Assembly: GCA_016709445.1 (NCBI GenBank)
Contig: JADJMV010000001.1
Location: 496,001-560,000, forward strand
Reading direction: 5' to 3'
Length of the DNA: 64,000 nt
From: Phycisphaerales bacterium
Lineage (GTDB): Bacteria > Planctomycetota > Phycisphaerae > Phycisphaerales > UBA1924
Made by a program: the position numbers and the translations under genes. Shown in pieces: positions 48,193-56,352 of this stretch (position 1 is the stretch's first letter; every line of letters starts with the position of its first letter). Below the pieces are notes generated by a model. It ran no database searches, was not told the origin of the DNA, and saw nothing but the letters and a program-made list of their open reading frames with translations.

Positions 48193-49068
48193 CTACTCGA
48201 GCGCGGCCGCGCCGGAGATGATCTCCGTCAGTTCCGTCGTGATCTGCGACTGCCGGGCGCGGTTGAACTTGCGCGTGAGGGCCTTGCCCATCTTGCCCGC
48301 GTTGTCCGTCGCCGACTTCATCGCGATCATGCGCGCCACATGCTCGCTGACCACCGCGTCCTTGAACGCCTGGAAGAGCGTGGCCTTGATGGCGGCGGGC
48401 ACGAGGTCGTCGAGCAGCTCGGGGCCGGCCGGGCTGAACTCGTAGATCGCGTTGATCCCGCCGGAGTGCTTCACCTCGCGCTCGGGCGCCTTGAAGGGGA
48501 GCAACTGCATGACCTCCGGGGCCTGTTTGCCCGCGGAGATGTACCGCATGTAGATGACGTTCACGCGGGAGATCTCGCCCGCGATGTACCGGTCGATATA
48601 CGTCTGCCCGAGTCGGTCAACCTCGTCGTACGAGGGCTTGTCGCCGAACTGGGCGTGTTGCCTCGATACGGCCACCTTGTTGAACTTGTAGAAGCCGGCG
48701 CCCTTCTTGCCGACCACCTCGATATCGCCGGCTCGGGCGTTCTCGTCCGCTCGGAGGTGGGCCATGGAGGTGCGGAGCACCGACCCGTTGTATGGGCCGC
48801 ACAGCCCGCGGTCGGAAGTGAGCACGAGGGTGAGTACCCTGCCGTCGGCGGCCCCGGGCTTGAGGAGCGGGTGTTCCAGGCTGTCGCCGGCGGTCGCCGC
48901 GATCTCGGCGACGAGGTCGAAGAGCGCCTCGGTGTAGGGCTTGCCGGCGACCGAGCGCTGCTGGGCGGCGCTGAACTTGGCCGTGGCGATCATCTGCATC
49001 GTGCGGGTGATCCGCTTGATGTTGCCGACCGCCTTGATGCGCTTCTTGATTTCCCGGGTCTTGGCCAT
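48193..49068 (-). CDS. atpG: F1 ATP synthase subunit gamma
   Basis: 291 residues, normal length. The N-terminal helix REIKKRIKAVGNIKRITRTM and MIATAKFSAAQ plus the C-terminal RKFNRARQSQITTELTEIIS are the conserved coiled-coil shaft of the rotor; TSDRGLCGPYNGSVLR is the middle-domain signature. Gamma turns inside the alpha/beta ring to couple proton flow with ATP synthesis. The usual partners atpA and atpD are not adjacent; the gene upstream encodes a phosphatase. The ATG has TACCAT eight bases upstream and no Shine-Dalgarno. Confidence 0.93.
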   Translation of the reverse strand: MAKTREIKKRIKAVGNIKRITRTMQMIATAKFSAAQQRSVAGKPYTEALFDLVAEIAATAGDSLEHPLLKPGAADGRVLTLVLTSDRGLCGPYNGSVLRTSMAHLRADENARAGDIEVVGKKGAGFYKFNKVAVSRQHAQFGDKPSYDEVDRLGQTYIDRYIAGEISRVNVIYMRYISAGKQAPEVMQLLPFKAPEREVKHSGGINAIYEFSPAGPELLDDLVPAAIKATLFQAFKDAVVSEHVARMIAMKSATDNAGKMGKALTRKFNRARQSQITTELTEIISGAAALE

Positions 49069-49076
49069 AGGGCGGG

Positions 49077-49082
49077 ATGGTA
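49077..49082 (-). promoter_or_regulatory. Candidate -10 element for a (near-)leaderless atpG mRNA
   Basis: TACCAT followed by cccgccct and the ATG at 49068. Suggests atpG has its own promoter. Confidence 0.4.
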
Positions 49083-49145
49083 GGCCGGGGTCGCCTTGCC
49101 GGGGCTTGCCGTGACCTGCCGGACAGGCCCGTCCGGACGGCTCCG

Positions 49146-50078
49146 CTATCCCCCGGGCAGGCTCCCGCCCAGCCAGCCCACGCGGCTGGGGATCTCCGCC
49201 ATGGAAGGGGGATGTTCGAGGTCGACCGGCAGGTACGCCCCCCGCTCATGGTCGCTGTTGAGCACCACGGCGCAGGGCGGGACGAGGGCCCACCCCTGCT
49301 CGGCCTTCTCGTGGCCCAGAATGAAGAGGTTGCCGCCCCACCGCTCGACCAGGTCCTCGAGCTGCTCGGCGTCGTAGCCGCGTCCCCAGACCATCAGGTG
49401 GGCCGACCCGACCCGCGGGGTGTAGTCCGCCTCGGTGAGATCCCGGGAGAGGATGGTGGCGTCGAAGCGGCCCATCGAGCCCAGCCCGGGGAGCGAATGG
49501 GCGCAGAGGACATCCCCGCGCGGGGTCACGCAGCGCAGGGCGAGCGGCATCGAGCGGATGAAGACACCGATGGCGTCCGACACGCGCTCCCAGTCGTCGC
49601 CGAAGACGTACCCCAGGCCGTCGTTAAAGGCCTCGACGCACTTCACGCCGTCTTTGACGATCCCCGCCCCGACGATCTGGGCCAGCTCATGGTTGGCCAG
49701 GAGCGTGTGGACGCGCTCCGGGGCCGCGAGCTTGAGTTCGGCGATCCGCGCGAGCGCCCGGTAGGAGAGGTCGAGCCCGTTGAGCAGGCGGTCGGAATGG
49801 ATGACCTCGTGGAAGGTGGCATGGGGAAGGGGGGGAGCGCCGGCTGGACCGGGAGCGCTGGGTTCGGTCCCGGGCTCCGCTGCGCCCAGACTTGCGAGGT
49901 GCTCCACTCGCGCGAGGTGCACGGGGTTGTCGTGCAGGTCGCCGGTCGCGATGAGCAGGCCGGGCGGGCGGATGACATCGATGGAACCCTGCCGGCAGGG
50001 GGCGGTCTGGTTGGTGTGTGCCGCCTCGTGGAAGAGGTCGATGACCGCGCCGGCGTGCTGGACGTTCACGCCCGGCAT
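49146..50078 (-). CDS. Calcineurin-like metallophosphatase (Ser/Thr phosphatase-like)
   Basis: 310 residues. The metallophosphoesterase signature elements are in order: ATGDLHDNP (GDxH), TLLANHELAQ (NHE), LCAHSLPG and FILGHEKAEQGW (GH). An insertion rich in Pro/Gly lies near residues 68-85. The ATG is preceded by gaggaatgagccc, a Shine-Dalgarno that lies inside the end of the kinase gene, so translation is coupled to it. The pairing with a protein kinase suggests it removes phosphates that kinase adds; nucleotide or bis(5'-nucleosyl) substrates remain possible. Confidence 0.82.
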   Translation of the reverse strand: MPGVNVQHAGAVIDLFHEAAHTNQTAPCRQGSIDVIRPPGLLIATGDLHDNPVHLARVEHLASLGAAEPGTEPSAPGPAGAPPLPHATFHEVIHSDRLLNGLDLSYRALARIAELKLAAPERVHTLLANHELAQIVGAGIVKDGVKCVEAFNDGLGYVFGDDWERVSDAIGVFIRSMPLALRCVTPRGDVLCAHSLPGLGSMGRFDATILSRDLTEADYTPRVGSAHLMVWGRGYDAEQLEDLVERWGGNLFILGHEKAEQGWALVPPCAVVLNSDHERGAYLPVDLEHPPSMAEIPSRVGWLGGSLPGG

Positions 50079-50082
50079 GGGC

Positions 50083-50970
50083 TCATTCCTCGTCGTTGAT
50101 GGCGTCGAACCCGGCCCTCGAGGAGCCGCTCTTGGCCCGGAGGATTCCCAGGATCAGGTTGAGGCGGTCTGCCACCTCGTGCATGCTGGGAGGGCGCTTC
50201 TCGGGCTCGACCTCGACACACTGCATGACCAGCTCGTCGAGCTTGGGGTGTACGCGGGGGTTGAGCTCGATAGTGGGCTTGGGTTTGGTGATGAGGTTGT
50301 CGTCGAGGGAACCGACAAGCGAATCGCCCTTGGCCAGCGCCGTCGGCACGTGCTGACGGGTGAGCACCCAGTACATCGTCGCCCCGAAGTTGTAGACGTC
50401 GGTCCGCGGCGTGATTGGTCGGCGGTGGACCTGCTCGGGGGCGATGTAGTCGGGCGTGCCCTGGATTCGGGGCTTGACCGTTCCGATCGCGCAGCTCTGG
50501 CCCAGGTCGATCACCTTCACGTGCTGATCGTCGGTCACGACGATGTTGCTCGGCTTCATGTCGGCGTGGACATAGCCGGCCTCGTGCATGGCCGAGAGGG
50601 CCTCGGCGGTCTGGAGGAACAGCTCCACCCCCCGTTCAAAGGTCTCCGGCGGGTGCTTCTCGAGGCTGACGCCGTCGACGAACTCCATGAGCAGGTAGAG
50701 CTCCTTGACCGCGAGGAAGGAGCCCTTCTTGATGACCTTGCTGATCTGGCGGATCCCGGGGTGGTCGATGGCTCGGGCGACTTTGGCCTCGGCCTCGGCC
50801 TGGTCGAGGAAGCGTTGATCCTTCTCGGTCTGCTTCTCGACGTGCTTGAGGGCCCAGACCTGGGCGGTCTTGGGGTCGCGCACCAAGTAGATAATCGAGG
50901 CCGCGCCGCGCCCGACCTCGGCCATCACCTGGAAGCCTTCGACGATGTCACCCTTCTTCTTGACCGGCAC
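50083..50970 (-). CDS. Soluble Ser/Thr protein kinase (Hanks-type), minimal
   Basis: 295 residues, kinase domain only, no membrane segment or sensor. The glycine loop is VGRGAASIIY, the ATP Lys is in VWALKHV, the catalytic loop is YVHADMKPSNIVV (HAD rather than HRD), the metal motif is VIDLGQS (DLG rather than DFG) and the activation end is GTPDYIAPEQ. The GTG at 50970 is chosen because gaggg lies five bases before it. The phosphatase gene follows four bases after the stop. Loss of the Arg in HRD suggests activity does not need activation-loop phosphorylation. Confidence 0.88.
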   Translation of the reverse strand: MPVKKKGDIVEGFQVMAEVGRGAASIIYLVRDPKTAQVWALKHVEKQTEKDQRFLDQAEAEAKVARAIDHPGIRQISKVIKKGSFLAVKELYLLMEFVDGVSLEKHPPETFERGVELFLQTAEALSAMHEAGYVHADMKPSNIVVTDDQHVKVIDLGQSCAIGTVKPRIQGTPDYIAPEQVHRRPITPRTDVYNFGATMYWVLTRQHVPTALAKGDSLVGSLDDNLITKPKPTIELNPRVHPKLDELVMQCVEVEPEKRPPSMHEVADRLNLILGILRAKSGSSRAGFDAINDEE

Positions 50971-51276
50971 CGTGACCCTCGTCCATCCGACGGGAGGAAC
51001 CCCGCCCAACAACCACCGATTCCCCCCGCGGGGAAGGGCGCGACCGCGCCCCGGCCACGTCGCTCCTGCTCCGCCCCGGACGAACCCGGCACATCCTGGT
51101 CCGGGGGGGCCAACCGCGCCGACCGACGCCCCCGATGGTAGCCTATCTTCGGCCCGATCATCGCCTTCTGTCGGTCATTGGGGAGGCGGGCTGAAACCCG
51201 ACATGACGTCCTGCAACCCGGGGAAATGCCCACCGGGCGTTCCATCCGGCGATCGCCATGGGCTGGCTGGCGTGGT
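50971..51276. other. Intergenic region upstream of the kinase gene
   Basis: 306 bases with no supported gene. A TAGGCT/TACCAT pair on the minus strand (51135-51145) could be a -10, giving a leader of about 160 bases; low-complexity frames in both directions are rejected. Confidence 0.4.
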
Positions 51277-51978
51277 CTAGCGCCAGCTGTCGACCTGCTC
51301 GCGGAAGGCCGCGGCGGGGAAGTAGGGTCCCGGGCCGGTGACCGCCGCGACATCGCTGTGCAGCTCGATCTTCTCGGGGGGGATGCCATACTCGCGGGCG
51401 AGCGCGCCGACGAGGTCGAGCAGCCGGGCCATCTGGGCCTCGGTGAACGCGCGCCGGGTGCCATCGCCGACGAGGGAGATGCCGATGGCGTGGCGGTTGT
51501 ACCACTCGCCCTCGGGGCCGGCGGTGTGCGCGCCGGGGACCTGTTCGAGCCAGCGGTAGCCGACATGGATCTCGCCGTCGCCCATGCCGTTGCCGTTGCC
51601 GATCACGAAGTCGGCGCCGAGCCCCTTCAGGCCGTTGGCGCGGTCCCGCTGATCGAGGGATTCCGGGGTGCCATACGGCGCACCGGTGTGGTTGATCACG
51701 ATGGCCTGCCAGCGTCCGGCTTCGACGGGTTCACGCGTGTGGAACACGGTCTCGATGAGTGTCGAGCCGGTCGTGGCCGCGAGGGCGGGCAGCGCCATGC
51801 CGTCCAGCCGCGCGGGGGTGTGCCGGTCGAGAGCCATGAGCAGCGCGGTGACGCCGGTCATCGCTCCGATGAGCGACGCCCACACCACTTTGGAGCGGGG
51901 CTTGGAGGTCGTGCTAGAGCGCGACCGCGAGGTCCGTGGTGAGCTTGCCATCCGCGCGTGCTCCCGAGAGCGATCCAT
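51277..51978 (-). CDS. N-acetylmuramoyl-L-alanine amidase (amidase_2 family), membrane-anchored
   Basis: 233 residues from the ATG at 51978 (a later ATG at 51951 and an upstream frame to 52068 are possible). A Ser/Arg-rich head precedes one transmembrane segment (VVWASLIGAMTGVTALLMAL). The amidase_2 domain has AIVINHTGAPYG (zinc His), GADFVIGNGNGMGDGEIHVG, HAIGISLVGDG and KIELHSDVAAVTGPG (second zinc His). It would cleave peptidoglycan stem peptides or recycle wall fragments in the periplasm. A TATCGT box lies about 12 bases upstream of this start. Confidence 0.8.
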   Translation of the reverse strand: MDRSREHARMASSPRTSRSRSSTTSKPRSKVVWASLIGAMTGVTALLMALDRHTPARLDGMALPALAATTGSTLIETVFHTREPVEAGRWQAIVINHTGAPYGTPESLDQRDRANGLKGLGADFVIGNGNGMGDGEIHVGYRWLEQVPGAHTAGPEGEWYNRHAIGISLVGDGTRRAFTEAQMARLLDLVGALAREYGIPPEKIELHSDVAAVTGPGPYFPAAAFREQVDSWR

Positions 51979-52101
51979 GCTGACCAAGGGAACGATACCA
52001 ACTGATCGGGCGGCGAGGCCTGTTTTCTTGGCAATTCCCTTCGGAATCGGGCCATTCCCGCGCCGCAAGGTCCTCCCCGCTCAGGACCTGCGCGCGGGAG
52101 A

Positions 52102-52359
52102 TCAATCCGGGAGCAGCAGCCGACCCCGCAGGTTCGGCTTCCGACGTCCGAATTCGTCCTCGACATATTGCGGTGCATACTGGCCACGCACCAAGTCGTA
52201 GCGGCTGTACTGGCTCCGGGGCTCCGTCGGAGAGAGCAGTGGCTTGGCGCAGCCCGCGCCGACCATCCACACCGCCCCCACAGTCAGCACACACCACATG
52301 CGTCGTCCAATCCCCCCGGTGGGCGTCGGACGGCTCGGTCTGGTGCTCCGCGTGCGCAT
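52102..52359 (-). CDS. Small lipoprotein, unknown function
   Basis: 85 residues. Start at 52359: an Arg/Thr/Pro-rich head leads to a lipoprotein signal (WCVLTVGAVWMVGAGCAKPL) with lipobox VGAGC. The mature part SQYSRYDLVRGQYAPQYVED, then EFGRRKPNLRGRL, is the pattern of a short uncharacterised lipoprotein that I associate with Planctomycetota. TACACT stands six bases before the ATG, which decides against the upstream start at 52395. Confidence 0.7.
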   Translation of the reverse strand: MRTRSTRPSRPTPTGGIGRRMWCVLTVGAVWMVGAGCAKPLLSPTEPRSQYSRYDLVRGQYAPQYVEDEFGRRKPNLRGRLLLPD

Positions 52360-52365
52360 GGGCGC

Positions 52366-52371
52366 AGTGTA
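52366..52371 (-). promoter_or_regulatory. Candidate -10 element for a leaderless mRNA
   Basis: TACACT followed by gcgccc and the ATG at 52359. The box plus spacer (TACACTgcgccc) differs by one base from that of the phosphatase gene at 5378. Confidence 0.5.
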
Positions 52372-52488
52372 CCTCCCCCGGAGGAGAGGCAGCACCGCGA
52401 CACCAAGGAGAGGAGGGAGACCAGGGGGGAGGAGACCGCCCCGGCCGGCGGGAATACGCCGCGCGAGATGGCGGGGTTCGTGGGGCGT

Positions 52489-53001
52489 TCAGATCGCTGC
52501 AGGCGTCTGGAGCCGCCCCCGCGGGTCGATCCGGACCTCGCCGCGTCCGACCATCTGCCGAACGCCTTCGTAGGCCACGGTGCACACCGCCGTCGCCAGA
52601 TTCAGCGAACGCTCGGCGGCGAGCATGGGGAGCGTGAGCAATCGGTCCGAAAACCGGTCGAGGATCTCCGGGGGTAGGCCCCGCGTCTCCTTGCCAAAGA
52701 GCAGGTGGTCGCCGGCACGGATGTCCCCATCCCAGACCGGGCGCGTCGCTCGGGTCGTGAGCACCCAGAGGCGGGCCGAGGTGTTTGAGGCGAGGTAGTC
52801 TTCGAGCGAGCGGTGCTCGCGGACATCGAGTCGGCTCCAGTAGTCGAGCCCGGCACGGCGGCAGGCCTTCTCGGAGACATCGAAGCCGAGCGGGTGGATC
52901 AGGTGCAGGGCGCAGCCGAGCGCGACGCAGGTCCGGCCGATGTTGCCGGTGTTGTTCGGGATCTCCGGCTCGTGCAGCGCGACGTGCAGGAGCGGGGTCA
53001 T
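52489..53001 (-). CDS. trmL: tRNA (cytidine(34)-2'-O)-methyltransferase
   Basis: 170 residues, SPOUT fold with the trefoil knot. HVALHEPEIPNNTGNIGRTC is the SAM/tRNA-binding start, LLFGKETRGLPPEIL and LLTLPMLAAERSLNLATAVC the knot motifs; length fits TrmL. It methylates the ribose of the wobble base in tRNA-Leu isoacceptors. The ATG overlaps the stop of the upstream gene (ATGA). Confidence 0.92.
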   Translation of the reverse strand: MTPLLHVALHEPEIPNNTGNIGRTCVALGCALHLIHPLGFDVSEKACRRAGLDYWSRLDVREHRSLEDYLASNTSARLWVLTTRATRPVWDGDIRAGDHLLFGKETRGLPPEILDRFSDRLLTLPMLAAERSLNLATAVCTVAYEGVRQMVGRGEVRIDPRGRLQTPAAI

Positions 53002-54257
53002 CCCCCCTGGGCTCGCAGGTAGGCCTCCTCGGCGGCGCGGCGGGCCCGGATCCCGGGATCGACATTGGTCACCCGATCGAGCGCGGCGCGCATGCCGTTG
53101 TCGGTGACCACGCCGGCCCAGCGCTCGGTGTTGTCCGAACTCACGACGACCGCCGGGTATCCCTCGTTCGAGCCGTTGTTGCTGTTCGAGTTGAAGAACT
53201 GGCCCCCGATGTCCAGGAGCATGGCCTGCTCGAGCCCGAGGGTCCGGCGCATCCGCTCGGCCCGGCGGATCAGTTCGGCCGGATCGACGCCCTCGTTCGA
53301 ACGCCCGTTGTCATCGCCCCGAACGCCGATGAGCACGCCCACCACGACCACGTCGCGGCCGAGGCGGCGCTGCAATTGATCCATGTCGCGGACGACATCG
53401 CTGCTGCGCGTGTCGTCGAGCCGCCAGGCGTAGTACACCACCGCGCGGCCCGTGGTCTTGGGTGCGTCGCCGCCGATCCAGCCCGCGCCCGGCACCGGGC
53501 GCGTCAGCGGGCCCTGGTCCTGGTTGTTGCCCGAATCGTCCTTCTTCCGCTCCGGCCACGCCGCGATCTGGTAGATCTCGGGCGGCGGCGCCAGGAAGGG
53601 CACCTCGGGGAGCGAACGCATGTCGATCTTGTCCTGGATCGTCCGGGGCCGGCTGGCCTCGGCCTCGCGCTGCTGGGCCTCCGACGCGATTCGGGCCGCG
53701 ACACCCCCGGCGGCCGTCGCATCCTCCGCGACCAGCTGCTTGACGGCCTCCTCGACCGACTCGGTGCGGATGTCCGCGAAGCGGAGCTGTCCCGCGCGAT
53801 CGATCAGGTAGAAGTCCGGATCCTGGTCCGCCTTGATCGCCTCGCGGAACTTGCCGTTCGTATCGTGCGCCAGGAGGAAATCGGCCTTCCGCTTGGACAT
53901 CATCTCCGGCGCGGCATCCCAGCCCTGGGCGTGGTGCACGCCGACGACGATCAGGCCCTGGTCGCCGTACTTGGTCTTCAGCGACTGCAGCGACGAGATC
54001 ACCCGGGTCGACGCCGGATTCCAAGAGGCGAGCGTCGCGATCAGCACGACCTTCCCGTCGGTCGCCGAGCTGTCGAGCGCCGAGCCGTTCGTCCAATCCT
54101 CAAGCGTCGACCAGGCCTTGGTGTCGAAGGGCTTGAGCTCCATCTGGCCCAGCTCGATCGCGCGCGTCCCCACAGACTCTCGCAATACCTCCTGCCCCAT
54201 CGCCTGACTAGCGGCCAGAAGTCCGGCCAGAATGACAACACGATTCCATTGCGCCAT
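52998..54257 (-). CDS. Secreted tandem thioredoxin-fold protein without cysteines
   Basis: 419 residues. The ATG has agggagg six bases upstream and opens a signal peptide (VVILAGLLAASQAMGQ). Residues ~60-190 look like a TlpA/redoxin domain (GKVVLIATLASWNPASTRVI), but the usual WCxxC is replaced by SWNPAST, and I see no Cys in the whole protein. A second similar unit starts near GRAVVYYAWRLDDTRSS and includes QAMLLDIGGQFFNSNSNNGS. It therefore cannot be a disulfide oxidoreductase; a binding or scaffold role is likely. Confidence 0.75.
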   Translation of the reverse strand: MAQWNRVVILAGLLAASQAMGQEVLRESVGTRAIELGQMELKPFDTKAWSTLEDWTNGSALDSSATDGKVVLIATLASWNPASTRVISSLQSLKTKYGDQGLIVVGVHHAQGWDAAPEMMSKRKADFLLAHDTNGKFREAIKADQDPDFYLIDRAGQLRFADIRTESVEEAVKQLVAEDATAAGGVAARIASEAQQREAEASRPRTIQDKIDMRSLPEVPFLAPPPEIYQIAAWPERKKDDSGNNQDQGPLTRPVPGAGWIGGDAPKTTGRAVVYYAWRLDDTRSSDVVRDMDQLQRRLGRDVVVVGVLIGVRGDDNGRSNEGVDPAELIRRAERMRRTLGLEQAMLLDIGGQFFNSNSNNGSNEGYPAVVVSSDNTERWAGVVTDNGMRAALDRVTNVDPGIRARRAAEEAYLRAQGG

Positions 54258-54357
54258 CGCCAGCCTCCCTTGCCGTCGGCCGCCCGCATCCAGACGGCCC
54301 GTGCATCCACACTCTATGGACGCGGCCCGTCCCCTGCAGGTTCCGAGGGCCGCCGCA

Positions 54358-55257
54358 TCAGACTGTCCCCGCCACCATCCAGGAGAGCGCCACCGCCAAC
54401 GCCGTGGCGACATTCAGGGAATCCGCGCCCGGCGCCATGGGGATGCGGATCCGGCGTCCCCCCGCGGCATCCACCGCGGCCAGCGCGCCCTCGGTGAGTC
54501 CGGGCCCTTCTGCGCCCAGGAGAATGGCCAGGCCTCTGTTCGGAACATGATTGGGACGAGTGATCGCTGGCACCTTCCCGTCCGGCGTCATCGCGAGCAG
54601 GTCGAACCCGGCGGCTGCGAGGCCGGCCAGGCCGGCGGGCCAGGGCGAGAGTGTCGCGAAGGGGACGCGCAGGGCGTGCCCCATCGAGACTCGCAGGCTC
54701 TTGCGGTACAGGGGATCGCAGCTTCCCGGGCTCAGCAGAACACCAGATCGGGCGCCGGCGAGGCACGAGGTATTCCGGAAGATCGCCCCGATGTTGTCGT
54801 GGTTGGCCAGTTCCTCGCAGACCACGAGCACGCCCGAGCCGGCCTTGGCGGCGGCGGCGACCTCGGCCGCGCTGGGCGTCGCCTGGCGCGTGCCCACGGC
54901 CAACACGCCGCGATGCAGGTCGAAGCCGATCAGGTCTTCAAGGATGGGGCGTTCGGCGACGAGCACGGGAGTCCCCGGGGGGAGGCGCTCGAGCAGCGGC
55001 AACATCGTCTGATATCGGCGGGGCGTACAGAGGACAGAGACCGTCTGGTGGTCCCGCGATTGGATCAGCATGCCCACGACCAGCTCGCCCTCGGCGATGA
55101 AGAGCCCGTCGCAGAGCCCCGTTCCGCCTTGTCGCTGGGCGCGGAGCCATGCGTCTTTCTGGTCCCGGTACGGCTCGAGGAGCGTTGCAAGTGCCGGGTC
55201 GTCGGCGCGGCCCACCTCAATCCGTCTCACCCCGCCATCCTGATGTGCCGAATCCAT
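54358..55257 (-). CDS. SpoU/TrmH-family RNA 2'-O-methyltransferase
   Basis: 299 residues. An N-terminal substrate-binding part (~1-110) is followed by the SPOUT catalytic domain: LVVCEELANHDNIGAIFRNT, GVLLSPGSCDPLYRKSLRVS, LAILLGAEGPGLTEGAL and SLNVATALAVALSW. It acts on rRNA or tRNA ribose; the exact site cannot be told. The gene is divergent from uppP, 66 bases apart. A longer frame to 56133 would overlap uppP and is rejected. Confidence 0.88.
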   Translation of the reverse strand: MDSAHQDGGVRRIEVGRADDPALATLLEPYRDQKDAWLRAQRQGGTGLCDGLFIAEGELVVGMLIQSRDHQTVSVLCTPRRYQTMLPLLERLPPGTPVLVAERPILEDLIGFDLHRGVLAVGTRQATPSAAEVAAAAKAGSGVLVVCEELANHDNIGAIFRNTSCLAGARSGVLLSPGSCDPLYRKSLRVSMGHALRVPFATLSPWPAGLAGLAAAGFDLLAMTPDGKVPAITRPNHVPNRGLAILLGAEGPGLTEGALAAVDAAGGRRIRIPMAPGADSLNVATALAVALSWMVAGTV

Positions 55258-55323
55258 AAGGCCCCACCGTACACTCCCCCCGTTCCACAGGACGCCGACC
55301 CGCCCGCGAAAGGACTCGACCTC

Positions 55324-56319
55324 ATGGAATGGTGGCACGCCGTTATTCTCGGCCTGGTTGAGGGGATCACCGAATACCTCCCGATCAGTTCCACCGGGCA
55401 CCTCATCATCGTTTCGGCCGTGCTCGGGCTCGAGAAGACGCCCGACCTCAAGTCCGCGGTCGATGCCTTCAACATCGTCATCCAGGGCGGCGCGATTCTC
55501 GCCGTCCTCGGTCTCTACTGGCAGCGCGTCCGGCAGATGATCGTCGGCGCCCTCGGCCTGCTCAAGATCGGCAAGGGCGACCCCGCGGGTCTGCGCCTGG
55601 CGATCAACCTCGTCATCGCCTTCTTCCCGGCCGCCCTCCTTGGCTTCCTGTTTCACGATCGCATCGAAGCCAAGCTCTTTACGACCGGGCCCGTTCTCGC
55701 CGCCCTGGCCCTCGGTGGCGTGTACATGATCGCCGTTGACCGCTGGCGGGCACGCAAGGCCAGGTCTGGGCACGCCGAGGATGTGCAACACGAGATCGAT
55801 CAGGTGACCCCGAGCAAGGCCCTGATCATCGGCCTGTGCCAGTGCGTCGCGCTCTGGCCGGGCACCAGCCGCTCCATGATGACCATCACCGGAGGGATTT
55901 TCGCCGGCCTCAAGCCCCGCGCGGCCGCGGAGTTCAGCTTCCTCCTCGGCCTCCCGACCCTCGGGGGCGCCTGCGTCCTCACGCTGGCCAAGGACCTCAA
56001 GCACGCCCACGACACCGGGGCGGAGAACATGTTCCAGGTCATCGGTGTGAGCTCCGCGGCGATCGGCATCGTCGTCGCCACACTCTCGGCCGTCATCGCG
56101 GTGAGGTGGCTCGTCGGGTTCTTGAACAAGCACGGCCTCTCGCCGTTTGGCTGGTACCGGCTGGCGCTCTGCGCGGTGCTCGGCGGGCTGATCGTCGCGG
56201 GAGTGGTCCGCATCGAGCCCCCGACGCCCGCGGCCTCACCCGACGGGGTCGTCACGCCGATGCAGCCCAACGCCGATTCGCAGTACGAGTTGAAGGGAAC
56301 CCCCATCGAGATGCATTAG
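55324..56319 (+). CDS. uppP: Undecaprenyl-diphosphate phosphatase
   Basis: 331 residues, eight or so transmembrane segments. ILGLVEGITEYLPISSTGHL (~8-27) and ALWPGTSRSMMTITGGI are the two catalytic BacA motifs. It recycles the undecaprenyl carrier used for peptidoglycan and for exopolysaccharide export, including that of the locus at 9-27 kb. The C-terminal tail (~300-331) is longer than usual and polar. TACACT at 55270-55275 may be the -10, giving a normal leader. Confidence 0.93.
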   Translation: MEWWHAVILGLVEGITEYLPISSTGHLIIVSAVLGLEKTPDLKSAVDAFNIVIQGGAILAVLGLYWQRVRQMIVGALGLLKIGKGDPAGLRLAINLVIAFFPAALLGFLFHDRIEAKLFTTGPVLAALALGGVYMIAVDRWRARKARSGHAEDVQHEIDQVTPSKALIIGLCQCVALWPGTSRSMMTITGGIFAGLKPRAAAEFSFLLGLPTLGGACVLTLAKDLKHAHDTGAENMFQVIGVSSAAIGIVVATLSAVIAVRWLVGFLNKHGLSPFGWYRLALCAVLGGLIVAGVVRIEPPTPAASPDGVVTPMQPNADSQYELKGTPIEMH

Positions 56320-56352
56320 GGCGCACCCTCCCGCCCCGATCCCGGACAACCA

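Noticed and set aside
54358..56133. Long N-terminal extension of the SpoU methyltransferase
   Set aside because: It would run antisense through uppP; the ATG at 55257 gives a normal family length.
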